DNA of 16,479 nucleotides from Pleurotus djamor (Eukaryota > Basidiomycota > Agaricomycetes > Agaricales > Pleurotaceae), in NCBI GenBank assembly GCA_029747585.1, contig JAPEVF010000970.1, forward strand, positions 1 through 16,479. The letters run 5' to 3'. How positions within the stretch are numbered: position 1 is the first letter of the stretch; each line of letters begins with the position of its first letter. The notes under the pieces were generated by a model. It was given only the letters and a program-made list of their open reading frames with translations. It was not told where the DNA came from and made no database searches. A program made the translations under genes and the position numbers. Positions 8,117 to 16,479 of the stretch are shown piece after piece.

Positions 8117-8644
8117 TTACATAAATGTTGCAACAACTCTGGGTACTGCTAGGGACGATACAGAATCGGAAATAATCCTATCGATTTGACGTATCCCTGT
8201 CTGCTTCTGAACGCTCGGATGACAATGGCTCACCATGCGCAGGCCTAAATCGACTACAAGAATACCTTGGCTTCGCAACACTTGATCATACACCCTGTGA
8301 ACCTGCTCGCTTGGGACTCGGCTGTATCCTCTTATAACCGCGTCTCCAACTACTAGCTGCTTGTTACGAGACTGACGGGTCAATGAAAATCTCGACCTAG
8401 CATCCCTCAACCCACGAGGGACGCTCCTTGAGAAGCTCTCAGCACCTGCTTCTGGATGGCTCTTTGTGAGAGATGCCTCGACGTGCGTGAGATGAAGGTC
8501 ACCTTCGCGGATTGCTCGTTCCCATAAAACCAATTCTTCGGTTCTTTGACAAATACCTCTGATGTATTCGGGCCCGCAGCCCAGTCTATAAAGATTAAGG
8601 CCTCGAAACAAACCGTGGATATCCTTCCAAGATGGACGGTGTGA
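8117..8644 (-). pseudogene. Possible rve/DDE integrase-type transposon ORF fragment
   Basis: The minus strand is open from 8644 to 8117 but has no ATG near its beginning. Part of it reads RVYDQVLRSQGILV, then LR, then RMVSHCHP. That spacing resembles the helix region (R-x5-LR-[SA]-x-GI-x-V, then [LV]R, then H..P) found just before the catalytic core in the rve-domain transposase family common in mushroom genomes; that comparison is from memory. Upstream, RFSLTRQSRNKQLV is compatible with the preceding segment. The catalytic core itself (a WH.D-type motif) is not seen further along, so at most an N-terminal fragment remains. The fragment overlaps the promoter and first codons of the P450 on the other strand. 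It could equally be a chance open frame; the call is tentative. Confidence 0.3.
8587..8593 (+). promoter_or_regulatory. TATA box of the P450 gene
   Basis: TATAAAG begins 45 bp before the ATG at 8632, a reasonable distance for a basidiomycete core promoter with a short leader. The sequence between is purine-rich, and the start context is CCAAG-ATG. The element lies inside the minus-strand integrase-like open frame. Confidence 0.55.
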
Positions 8645-10881
8645 CTATCTTTGCTTTGGGAATCGTTGTCCTTGTCGCTTTGATACTCTACTCTCAACGA
8701 CGGAACTTTGTCTCTGACAAATTGAGAGGCCCAATCTCCACTTCGTGGCTCTTGGGTATGCGCTTCAAAATCGTGAAAGTGACCCTTTCTAACACTCTAA
8801 CACGATCCCATAGGTAACGAGTACGAAATTCGCAATGCGGCACAAGTTGGTGACCTCGATTTCGCTTGGGTGCGCGAGTTTGGTCCGACGTTTTCTGTGA
8901 AATCTTGCTGGGGAGTAAGTAAATGTGCTCCTCTTTTTTCTCATTCTATTGGTTGATGAGCTGTACTTAGCGCACGAACGTCTTGACCGCTGATCCAAGA
9001 GCCTTGCAACACATCTTCCACGCCTCGGGGTATCGGTATCCCAAGCCGGCCGAGGTCAACCAAGCGACTCGTAACATCATGGGCCCGGGAATCGTGTGGG
9101 CATCAGGAGAGACGCACCAGCGTCACAGAAAGGTCATGAACCCAGCCTTCACCGCCCAGCAACTGAGGGGCTTCCTGCCACTTTTCCAAAGAACGGCTTC
9201 ACATGTGAGTTTCTCTCGGCAGGTTATAAAGATTCCGCTCGTTCATATCAGTCGCGTGTAGTTGACCCAGAAATGGAAAGACCAGATACAAGCGAATAAC
9301 AATAACAATTTCAACGTGTCCCGTTGGCTCGCACGTGCAACGCTGGACGCGATTGGAGAAGGTGCGGCCATACTTATTTTCGCTTTTGTACCTGCTCTTG
9401 ACTGCCGTTCTCAAGCTGCGTTCGACTATGACTTTGAGGCGATCGATAATGGAAACGGAGAGCTCACTAAGTCCTTTGACAATCTCTTGTGAGATGATTC
9501 CAATCTTCGAGTACTTTACACCTGTACTAACTGAGCGTGTCATTCGTAGTGCTGACTCAATCCTCCACCCACCTCGCTGGGATCTCCTCTTCAAGGCCTT
9601 GTGGCGATACATCCCCACGCCAATACTGCAACTCTTTGAATACATTCCTACCCGAGAATACATTCGCTTTAGAAATTTCAAAAAGCTCACCCAACGGATC
9701 GCGAAGGAGCTTGTCGATGAGAAGGCGCACGCTGTGCTCCCTGCTGATTCAGCGCGAGACGTTATGAGCGTTCTTGGTACGTACTATCTGTCTCAATGTT
9801 TTCGCAAAGCTAACACACAACTAGTCAAGGCAAATATTTCGGAAGATGCCAAACGTCAACTGGACGCAGAAGAAATCTATTCTCAAATGGCGTGCGTTAG
9901 ATCCCCTGTTTCATCCTCGTATCTCACCTCACATTCATTGTGCCCAGAACCATCATGTTGGCTGGACATGAAACCACGGCTTCGACGCTCACTTGGCTCT
10001 TGTACGAACTTTGCAGGCACCCGGAAGACCAGAAGAGAGTGAGGGACGAAGTACGAGACCTCCGCCAGGCCTTGCCGGCGGGTGCCGAATTTACCATTGC
10101 GAACTTGGAAACTCTGACATTCACCAACGCTGTGATCAAGGTGAGTCTGTATGAAACGCGATCGAGAATTTCGACTGATGCAGGTCTTAAAACACCCAGG
10201 AAGTTCTGCGACTTCACCCTATTGTACCCGCATTACAACGAAGAGCAGCGTTCGATGACGTACTGCCGTTGTCGATTCCCATCACAACGAAGGACGGCGA
10301 TGTAGTGACGGAAATTCCCATCAAGAAGGGCGCTACGATCACCGTTTCGATTTGTGCCTATAATCGCCTTCCAGAAGTCTGGGGCACCGACGCTGATGAT
10401 TGGAATCCTCGACGCTTCCTGGAGAAGCCAAAGGACAAGCAGACTTCCGTCGGCGTCTTTGCTAACTTGTGAGTAACACGATGCCGTGAACTTTGGACAC
10501 AGCTCATCGAATGCATGTCTATTTCTGTAGGATGACGTTCTGTGAGAGCGATCTGCCGCGTTCTTCTAGGTCAATGTGCTGATTTGGGATTCTTCTTACA
10601 GCTGCGGGTATTCGTGGGTGCATTGGATGGCGATTCGCGTGAGTGCTCTATATCTTCGCCGACTGACCCGAGTCTAATGAAAGAGTTTGATGCGCGATAG
10701 CCTCATAGAGTTACAGGCTATTCTCGTCGAGATGATTGAAAACTTTGAGTTTAGTTTGCCGAAAGGCGTGGAGATTCTGAGGCTGCCGGCAGGTATTATG
10801 ATCCCAATGGTCAAGGGGAGGATGCATGAAGGAACACAGATGCCTCTCAATTTGACCTTGGTAGAAGGATCTGACAACTAG
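8632..10881 (+). CDS. Cytochrome P450 monooxygenase (12 exons, 538 aa)
   Basis: A haem-thiolate monooxygenase, by family expected to oxidise a lipophilic substrate with electrons from NADPH-P450 reductase at the ER; substrate unknown. Exons: 8632-8755, 8814-8914, 8971-9204, 9262-9361, 9416-9488, 9550-9776, 9825-9891, 9948-10140, 10200-10468, 10531-10541, 10602-10638, 10701-10881. They join without a stop (1617 nt). An N-terminal membrane anchor spans about residues 5-21, then a short hinge (RGPISTSWLLG). The C-helix region has W118 and GETHQRHRKVMNPAF; the I-helix AGHETT is at 314-319; EVLR of the K-helix is E374-R377; WNPRRF follows; the haem loop is FSAGIRGCIG with Cys473 (codon 10619-10621). 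Length and motifs are those of an intact microsomal P450. Introns 4 (54 bp) and 6 (48 bp) are multiples of three without stops, and exon 10 is only 11 bp. CYP family not assigned. Confidence 0.95.
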
Positions 10882-11237
10882 AGAATCAGGACTCGTGTAA
10901 TCATCAAATTACAAGGCAATCTAAACTAAGTTGAGGTGACATTCTGTTCCTTTCTTTGGCAACTACTCTACCTTATCCCAACATATTTCCGACCCACAAT
11001 GGCTCAAGCTGTCGTAAGGCATAACCATCTGTTAAGTAGGGGATAATCGAGAATCCATGATCCAAATTTGAGGCACTGCTGGTTTAGAGTACAAAGGCTT
11101 GTTCCTCACGTCTTTGATTCCCTTCTGCTTGCCTCCACAAATGATAACATCCCGCTCAAATATTGAAGGGGCATGAAAATGTTATCGTCGGTATGCATCA
11201 AAACTTGTATTCCAAGTAACCACTGGCATTATTTATT
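10882..11237. other. Intergenic region between convergent genes
   Basis: The P450 (plus) and the next ORF (minus) converge here, so this 356-bp stretch should hold both 3' untranslated regions. No clear AATAAA signal is seen for the P450. No ORF, RNA gene or repeat is visible. Confidence 0.5.
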
Positions 11238-12071
11238 CTACTTGGTCTTTGTGAGAGCCCGTGACGAGTCTATCGTTCCCAATTTACTCGTAATTTGATG
11301 TTCCAGAGACTGGATTTCTCCCTTAAGTCTTGTATAAGCATCATTCGATGGTGCAGACTCGATGCTCCCCTCTTTGTCCGCGAATCTTACAATCCACAGA
11401 GCGCACATCAAGTGAACTTCCCAAAAGCTTTCGTGTGCATCCAAATGAATGCCTACTAGGTGAAGAAGGCATTCTAATGTCGAGAACGACACTGGCCACG
11501 TCGGGTGTACCTTTGTCTTCCCGCAGTAGTACTTCGCGATGCTGCACATATCCGCATTCTCAATTTTGCACTCGCCGGTACCTCCAGATCCATCTATTTG
11601 AATCTTGGTTATCCATCTTTTTTCCAGATTCACAGAGGCTCGACACACTTGGGGATCCGGATCTGGGTGGTTCGGCTTCCAAATCAAGGGTTTGCTTGTA
11701 CTGCAGTGCTGAATTTCGATTCTTGGATTATTTCCATCGCCAACCGGTGTCGTGATTGCCTTCTCGTTTCCAAAGATGTTATTTTCAGCATATATGCCAA
11801 GTTGCTTCTCTCGTTCGTGAAGCTCTTCCATCATCAACCGTTTTTGGGTCTCTTGACTCTCTTCTTCGCTTTCATATTTTTTTGACGGTGGAATCCACCG
11901 TATTGGAGGTTCGCGTGGTGTCCAATTAGTCTTCTTTGATTCTCCGTTGCGGTCGCCCATGTTCCCGTTGTCTGAAAATGGACAATACTTGTTGGAAATC
12001 AGTGGAAAATCGCGGGTCTTTATAGCTAGAATATCCACGCCTCCGAACTGCGTCATCTCGGTTGCCACCAT
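11238..12071 (-). CDS. Hypothetical protein, single exon, 277 aa
   Basis: I do not recognise this protein. It has a true ATG (12069-12071) and one uninterrupted frame of 278 codons ending with a stop at 11238-11240, which is long for chance in this region. The composition looks protein-like: a hydrophilic N-terminal third with a proline/tryptophan-rich patch (TPREPPIRWIPPSKKY), then a charged, probably helical stretch (EEESQETQKRLMMEELHERE), a second patch (STSKPLIWKPNHPDPDP), a Cys/His-containing middle (ECKIENADMCSIAKYYCG), and a C-terminal region (about residues 240-265) with possible coiled-coil character. No signal peptide or membrane segment is evident. It converges with the P450 and has no intron, unlike the other genes here, so a young or lineage-specific gene, or a captured fragment, is possible. 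Confidence 0.5.
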   Translation of the reverse strand: MVATEMTQFGGVDILAIKTRDFPLISNKYCPFSDNGNMGDRNGESKKTNWTPREPPIRWIPPSKKYESEEESQETQKRLMMEELHEREKQLGIYAENNIFGNEKAITTPVGDGNNPRIEIQHCSTSKPLIWKPNHPDPDPQVCRASVNLEKRWITKIQIDGSGGTGECKIENADMCSIAKYYCGKTKVHPTWPVSFSTLECLLHLVGIHLDAHESFWEVHLMCALWIVRFADKEGSIESAPSNDAYTRLKGEIQSLEHQITSKLGTIDSSRALTKTK

Positions 12072-13029
12072 TCTAGAAACTGAGGCCTACAGCGCGAGGC
12101 GCTATCCTTAACATTTATTCTTCACATGGTTTTGTCCTCTTCGCCACTGCCTCATACTTGCGCTTGGGCCCTCCATTCCGAGTCTCGATAAGTGCGAGAC
12201 AATTCTCGGTTGATTGTGTAAGTCGAGAGGCGAGTTGCACCTGGATTCAACAGCACCAGGGAGAACGCTCTTGACGGCCGTCCCGCATCTTATTTTTTGG
12301 GAGCTTGTCGAGAGGATTGGATGGGCAATTCAAGCAGTGTTGAGATATATATTTTGATTGTCCATCATTGCATGCGCTAGAGGGGGAGGATTTCCGCCCA
12401 GGGAGAGAGAGGACCAGATCTCTGCATACCAGCCTACGCAGTCACAGAGTTTATCCGTGGATCATTCCTCTGTGGCGAGGTGAACATTTGTTGAGGTTTG
12501 GCCGCCAGCGACAACGAGATCTGAACCTCTCCCGACCCCTAGGCCTTCTGACCCCTATCACCCCTCAGTTCTGGAACGGCATCGCGATGTCGGCCGACAT
12601 CGACCACATCTGCCATCATCCCATCACTTCTTCGCAACATCCAGTGTTGAGCTAGTTTCAACCACTTCATTGACATGTAGAATCATTCTTAGACTTGTCG
12701 CTACGCACAGCTTACGTCCTGGTGTTGATGATGGCGAACCAAGATGCCTCATTTCATGAGAAAGGACCCCGGTAGCAGAGGTCATATCCTGTACGCAGTG
12801 CTTTCTGACGACGCGAATGGCGATAGAATCGCTCCCAGCCACATGGAGCGGATCAGCAGTGGCCTTGTATGACATTGGTTCTCCCTCGTGCCTACACACA
12901 CAGACTTTAGGTCACAGACAACCCCCGGACTCTGGGGTACCATTTAAATTCTATCTTGACCTGGGGGATCCCCACGTTTCGCCCTCCAAGCTCCAACCCT
13001 TCGTCTCAATTGAACTCGATCCAAACGCC
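12072..13029. other. Intergenic region and probable promoter of first membrane-protein gene
   Basis: No gene is supported in this 958-bp stretch. The open frames at 12368-12655 (plus) and 12624-12899 (minus) are short and featureless. It should contain the divergent promoters of the minus-strand hypothetical gene and of the membrane-protein gene starting at 13030. No RNA gene or repeat was seen. Confidence 0.5.
12939..12950 (+). promoter_or_regulatory. Candidate core promoter element shared by the two membrane-protein paralogues
   Basis: ACCATTTAAATT lies about 80-90 bp before the ATG at 13030. The tandem paralogue has ACCTTTTAAATC about 65-75 bp before its ATG (15569-15580). An AT-rich word kept at the same relative place in otherwise diverged leaders suggests a TATA-like core element that was duplicated with the gene. 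This is inferred from comparison of two copies only. Confidence 0.4.
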
Positions 13030-14282
13030 ATGAATGATCACTTCCCCATCACCGAAGCTCGTCTTGTTGGTCTTTTCCTGGAGTGCATCGCGTATGGGAT
13101 TTTCCTAGTCACTTTCCCTTTGTGCATGCATGCCCTTCTCTGGCACCAGGGGGAAATGCGGCGCTTGAAGTCCGTGAATTGGCTCATGTTCTCCGCCGCC
13201 ATCCTGCTAGCAGCCTTCGCCACCTTTGACATTATCATCACCCTCATCTGGCTTATCAAAGCCTTTGTCTTCGCCGCAAGCGGACGAGCCCAAGAAGTAT
13301 TCACGGACATATCAAACTGGATAAATGTTACGAGGGTACGTTGAACCAACTTTGGATGATAAACCATGAATCCTTACGTCTCACTTGTTCGCAGACTGTG
13401 AATTTCCTTATCCCAATACTCATCGGAGACTTGATCTTGGTTTGTCCGCGTCTGCATTTCTTTCATACTAACACTAAAATCTCCTGGTTGTGTTGTCTAG
13501 ATCTACCGAGGCTGGGTTGTGTATTGTTACTCATGCCGCGCCATCCTGTTCCCCGGCTTCATCTGGATCTGTGCTGCTGCCATCGCATCGTACATCATCC
13601 ACGCCGAATCCCATCTCCACGTACATGGCCTCCTCCAGGTCGACCCCCTTAAACCCTTCTACACCTCATTTCTCGTGATCACCGTTGCACAGAACGTATT
13701 CACCACAAGTTCGTCGTCTCATCCCACCCGTTTCATGATATGAAAGCTCACATCTTTTTCGTTTAGCCATGATCATTCTGCGTATACGATATGTCGACCG
13801 ACTATCCGTAGACTGCATCACTGGAGTCCGGCGGAAGACGAAGCTACAGCGAGTCATGCGTATAGTGATCGAATCTGGGCTCCTCTACACGACCACGGCT
13901 GTGATCTGCTTGGCGACCTATCTCTCCGTTTCCTGCTCATACAATTCCGTCACGGACGCGGTACGAGATTTCCCCTTCTTTCCCTCTCCTATCATAGTAC
14001 TCATGGTACCCCTGGATCCAATAGGAAGTACCGATCCTTGTCATCGCCTTCAACCTCATCATCATCCGCGCAAAGAGTCAGCCTTCTGAGAACACGGAAT
14101 ACGCATTCACTACTGTCCGAGGCTCTACCATTCAAGTCAAAGTCCAATCTATCCAGTTCCGGTCCACGGTTCGCTCAGGTATGCCTGTCTTGGAAGAAGT
14201 CCACACGGAGAAGTCGGATTCTGAGGTCGGTCACGCTGTTGATGAATTTGTCTCGCCGTCTAGCAAGAGTGGGCCTCTATGA
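13030..14282 (+). CDS. Seven-helix membrane protein, uncharacterised basidiomycete family (5 exons, 336 aa)
   Basis: Function unknown. Exons 13030-13335, 13395-13439, 13501-13708, 13767-13960 and 14025-14282 join cleanly (1011 nt), with introns of 58-64 bp, all GT...AG. The start ATG is supported by the paralogue, whose conserved protein region (FPITEARLVGLFLECIAYGI) begins at the same place. Hydrophobic segments: about residues 12-38, 49-77, 103-125 (exon 2 plus start of exon 3), AILFPGFIWICAAAIASYII, the FLVITVAQN region into MIILRI, IESGLLYTTTAVICLATYLS, and EVPILVIAFNLIII. That makes about seven helices with an extracellular-type short N-terminus and a charged Ser/Glu-rich cytosolic tail (ends PSSKSGPL). 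The layout is receptor- or sensor-like, and families of this look are expanded in mushroom genomes, but no rhodopsin Lys, STE3 or other known receptor motif is recognised. A second copy lies 1.4 kb downstream on the same strand. Confidence 0.88.
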
Positions 14283-14746
14283 ATGTAAGAGAGGAGGGGG
14301 GTGTTGGGACTGGTGGGCAGGATGTCCCCCTGGTCGTGCGTAGACGGCACAAATTTTCATCTTTCGTCTTCATATAAAGTAGAGCCTTAAGAGCCCCCTT
14401 GCACAGCGGTTCTGTCGACTCTTCCCTCTTCACTCCCCCTTCATTAAAGTAGGCCGGCCGCTTAGTTATTTAGAGTATCATATAATTATCGCCCTTCGAT
14501 TTAACTTCTACTTCCCATTTATATAATTATGTTGCGACGGTATAATTTTCATATACACACCACAGACGTTCAGTGTTTCTCCGTACAGAGCAGAGTCTCA
14601 ATTGAAGCTGAGTGCTTGTACAATGTTCAAAGCAGCGGACGCCAACCGAAAGCCGTATGGGATGGAGACGACTTGGGGACTCGTTGCTTGGAGAATCTGA
14701 TGGACAACTCGCAATGTAGTATGGAGTGGTTTGTTGAGCAACTTGC

Positions 14747-14781
14747 ATTGACTGTGGGAACCTCCAATTGACTGTGAGAAC
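14747..14781. repeat. Short direct repeat, 20-bp period
   Basis: ATTGACTGTGGGAAC (14747-14761) recurs as ATTGACTGTGAGAAC (14767-14781), 14 of 15 bases the same. Probably a local slippage duplication; no function suggested. Confidence 0.6.
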
Positions 14782-15019
14782 AATTTCCGGTGACCAATCT
14801 GAAGCCTGGCTTCCATGAGGCTCCCAAAATCGTCCTTCAAGTTCAGTCCCATCTTCATTAAAATCCTGCTTGGCTACCAGAATCAGCGCAACAGATCGTA
14901 CGAGCTGATGGTGATCTACCTTGTCCTCTGCGCTCTTCATGGACCGGTTATGCACCACATGAGCAGCGAACAATAGCGGGCCACAGGTGCTAGATCCTGT
15001 CCACCCTCGATCTGCATGC

Positions 15020-15036
15020 GGACTCTGGCAGAGTCC
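15020..15036. repeat. Perfect 7-bp stem hairpin
   Basis: GGACTCT (15020-15026) pairs with AGAGTCC (15030-15036) around a GGC loop, and GGACTCC follows at once, so the word GGACTC occurs twice. It has no T-run and no neighbouring gene end to make it a terminator. Role unknown. Confidence 0.5.
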
Positions 15037-15644
15037 GGACTCCAACCCGCTCTTTGAGTATGACGCCCTACTGGAGAAAATCCCCTTAATCTATCATCTC
15101 AGCGACATTCCGTGATATGAGGGAAACGTCTTTTCGAACTGGGTACGCAATCACGTCTTCTCATTTGTCTTCGTCTTTACGTTCCATGCGTTCTTATCTC
15201 CTGTTTATCTCCTCCGGAACCCATCACGACGTCGGACAGTTATAAAACAGCATTCCATCATTTCATGTCTACGACGAGCGTTGAACCAATCCACACTGAG
15301 GTGCCTCACTATTTTCGGTTCCTTCACGACTCTCCATAGCCCGTATGCTGGAATTGGTGATTAGGAATGATTCCCATGTCCAAGTACACCATCTCATGGG
15401 AACTAAACTCCATGGAAGAGGCTACCTGCTCCTTCTACAGGTCGTCGAGAGCGCTACAGTTGCCCTGCACCCGCATGGAATGGATACTATGGTCCCATAT
15501 TTCATTGATTCATCCCGCGTCTATGTACCCCATCTTCAAAGTTGTGATGACCCCTGGTATCCAGCGTACCTTTTAAATCCTCCCTTGCCTCAGAGCCCGC
15601 TCAGCTTTCTCTTCTGATCCCCTCCCAGTTGAGTTACCGACGCC

Positions 15645-16335
15645 ATGAGCGATCCCGCATTGAACTTCCCTATTACGGAGGCTCGCCTTGTCGGTCTCTT
15701 CCTGGAATGCATCGCCTACGGGATTTTCTTGATCACTTTCCCCCTCTGCATGCGTGCTCTCCTCTGGAACCAAGGGGAAATACGGCGATTGCGCACCATA
15801 AATTGGCTCATGTTCACTGTTTCCATCCTGCTGGCAGTTTTTGTCACGTTTGACGTGATCATCACCCTCATCTGGCTCATCAAAGCCTTTGTCTTCACCG
15901 CAAGCGGAGAAGCTCAGTATGTGTTCACGGACATATCAAACTGGATCAACGTTATCAGGGTATGTTCAATAGACTTTGAACTTCTCAGAACGCTACTCAC
16001 ACGATGATCTAGACCGTGAACTTTTTTTGTTCCTGTACTCATTGGGGACTTAGTCTTGGTCTGTTCTCTCTCTCCTAGTCCCTTCACACTATGAATCGTG
16101 ATTAAAGTCCCTCAAAAGGTTCTCCAGATCTACCGGGGATGGGTTGTCTACTCCCATTCCTATCGTGCCGTACTTTTCCCAGCCTTCATCTGGGTTTGTG
16201 CCACCGCGGTCGGATCATATATCATTCACGCAGAAGGGAATCTCCACGTACATGGCCCTCTCCAGGTCGACTCACTAACGCCATTCTACACTTCGTTCCT
16301 TGTGATCACCGTTGCCCAGAATTTTATCACAACAG
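15645..16335 (+). pseudogene. Tandem paralogue of the seven-helix membrane protein, frame broken in exon 2, 3' end not seen
   Basis: Same family and gene structure as the copy at 13030. Exon 1 is 15645-15959 (105 codons), exon 2 is 16013-16058, and exon 3 is 16128-16335 (208 nt, the same length as in the first copy). Introns are 15960-16012 and 16059-16127. Exon 1 proteins are about four fifths identical, mostly conservative changes; exon 3 matches closely (IYRGWVVY, HVHG, TSFLVITVAQN). Exon 2 is 46 nt instead of 45 because a run of seven T (16022-16028) stands where six would keep frame, so translation shifts and stops at 16358-16360. Either a recent pseudogene or a one-base homopolymer sequencing error. 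Exon 3 ends at a good donor (GTACGA at 16336), but no equivalent of the fourth exon of the first copy is recognised before the window ends. Confidence 0.8.
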
Positions 16336-16479
16336 GTACGAGCCATCGCGAGCCGTTTAGCATAGCTTCGTCAAGCCACCCGCTCCCCTCGACGAACGGA
16401 TCTCGGAGTCTCTTTGGTTTAGACGCAGGTTTTGGGAGAAGGTCCAGAGTCGAGTTGATGGATATGCGAGGCAGGTTGG
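16336..16479 (+). other. Sequence after exon 3 of the second paralogue; short open frame to window edge
   Basis: In the first copy the matching intron is 58 bp and the next exon begins TMIILRIRYVDR. Here that text is absent. Instead one frame is open from 16361 to the edge and ends RFWEKVQSRVDGYARQVG, which looks protein-like but matches nothing I know. It may be a long intron, the start of an unrelated exon, or a rearranged 3' end. Confidence 0.3.

Larger units (their letters stand above)
14283..15644. other. Intergenic region between the tandem paralogues
   Basis: No supported gene in 1362 bp. The minus-strand open frame 14527-15045 (172 codons) is the longest; it has no recognisable domain or intron-supported extension, so I do not call it. 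The end of the region should hold the promoter of the second paralogue (TTTTAAAT, 15571-15578). Small repeats inside are listed separately. Confidence 0.45.

Noticed and set aside
12624..12899. 91-codon minus-strand open frame
   Set aside because: Short, featureless, and lies in the likely promoter of the membrane-protein gene.
14527..15045. 172-codon minus-strand open frame between the paralogues
   Set aside because: No domain, no homologue among the neighbours, and Ser/Cys/Gln-rich text typical of chance frames; kept only as a remark.
1..16479. CRISPR array, tRNA, rRNA or bacterial operon signals
   Set aside because: No regularly spaced short repeats, cloverleaf or ribosome-binding patterns were seen; gene structure is eukaryotic throughout.

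Overview
The window looks like genomic DNA of a mushroom-forming basidiomycete (Agaricomycete type). The host genes are split by many short introns of about 48-74 bp with GT...AG ends and CTRAY-like branch points. A microsomal-type cytochrome P450 with 11 introns and a family of seven-helix membrane proteins fit that origin. There are no ribosome binding sites, operons or other bacterial signals. Species cannot be named from the sequence alone.

Layout, left to right. (1) 1-1558: a spliced gene for a low-complexity protein: acidic and basic N-terminal half, then a Pro/His-rich half with about three imperfect 24-34 residue repeats. It probably begins left of the window, and an ambiguous base (116) sits where the reading frame appears to shift. 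(2) 1559-2025: repetitive, non-coding-looking DNA with an 11-bp hairpin. (3) 2026-6991: a Ty1/Copia retrotransposon. The pol part (protease, integrase, reverse transcriptase, RNase H) is open and all key motifs are present. The 5' LTR, primer-binding site and most of gag are missing; the polypurine tract and a 297-bp 3' LTR (TGTTG...CAACA) remain. (4) 6992-8116: no supported gene. (5) 8117-8644, minus strand: a weakly recognisable fragment of an rve-type (integrase-like) transposon ORF, lying where the P450 promoter should be. (6) 8632-10881: a complete 12-exon P450 of 538 residues, with an 11-bp microexon just before the haem-cysteine loop. (7) 11238-12071, minus: an unrecognised 277-residue single-exon ORF. 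(8) 13030-14282: an intact five-exon, 336-residue seven-helix membrane protein. (9) 15645-16335 and on: a tandem paralogue of the previous gene with the same intron positions, but with one extra T in a T-run that breaks the frame in exon 2; its last exons are not visible.

The genes do not form an obvious pathway. The P450 and the membrane-protein pair are separate host genes, and the left third is shaped by mobile-element insertion and decay. I found no clearly new multi-gene system. The points most worth checking are the splice architecture of the P450, the frame-broken tandem paralogue, and the integrase-like fossil at the P450 promoter.
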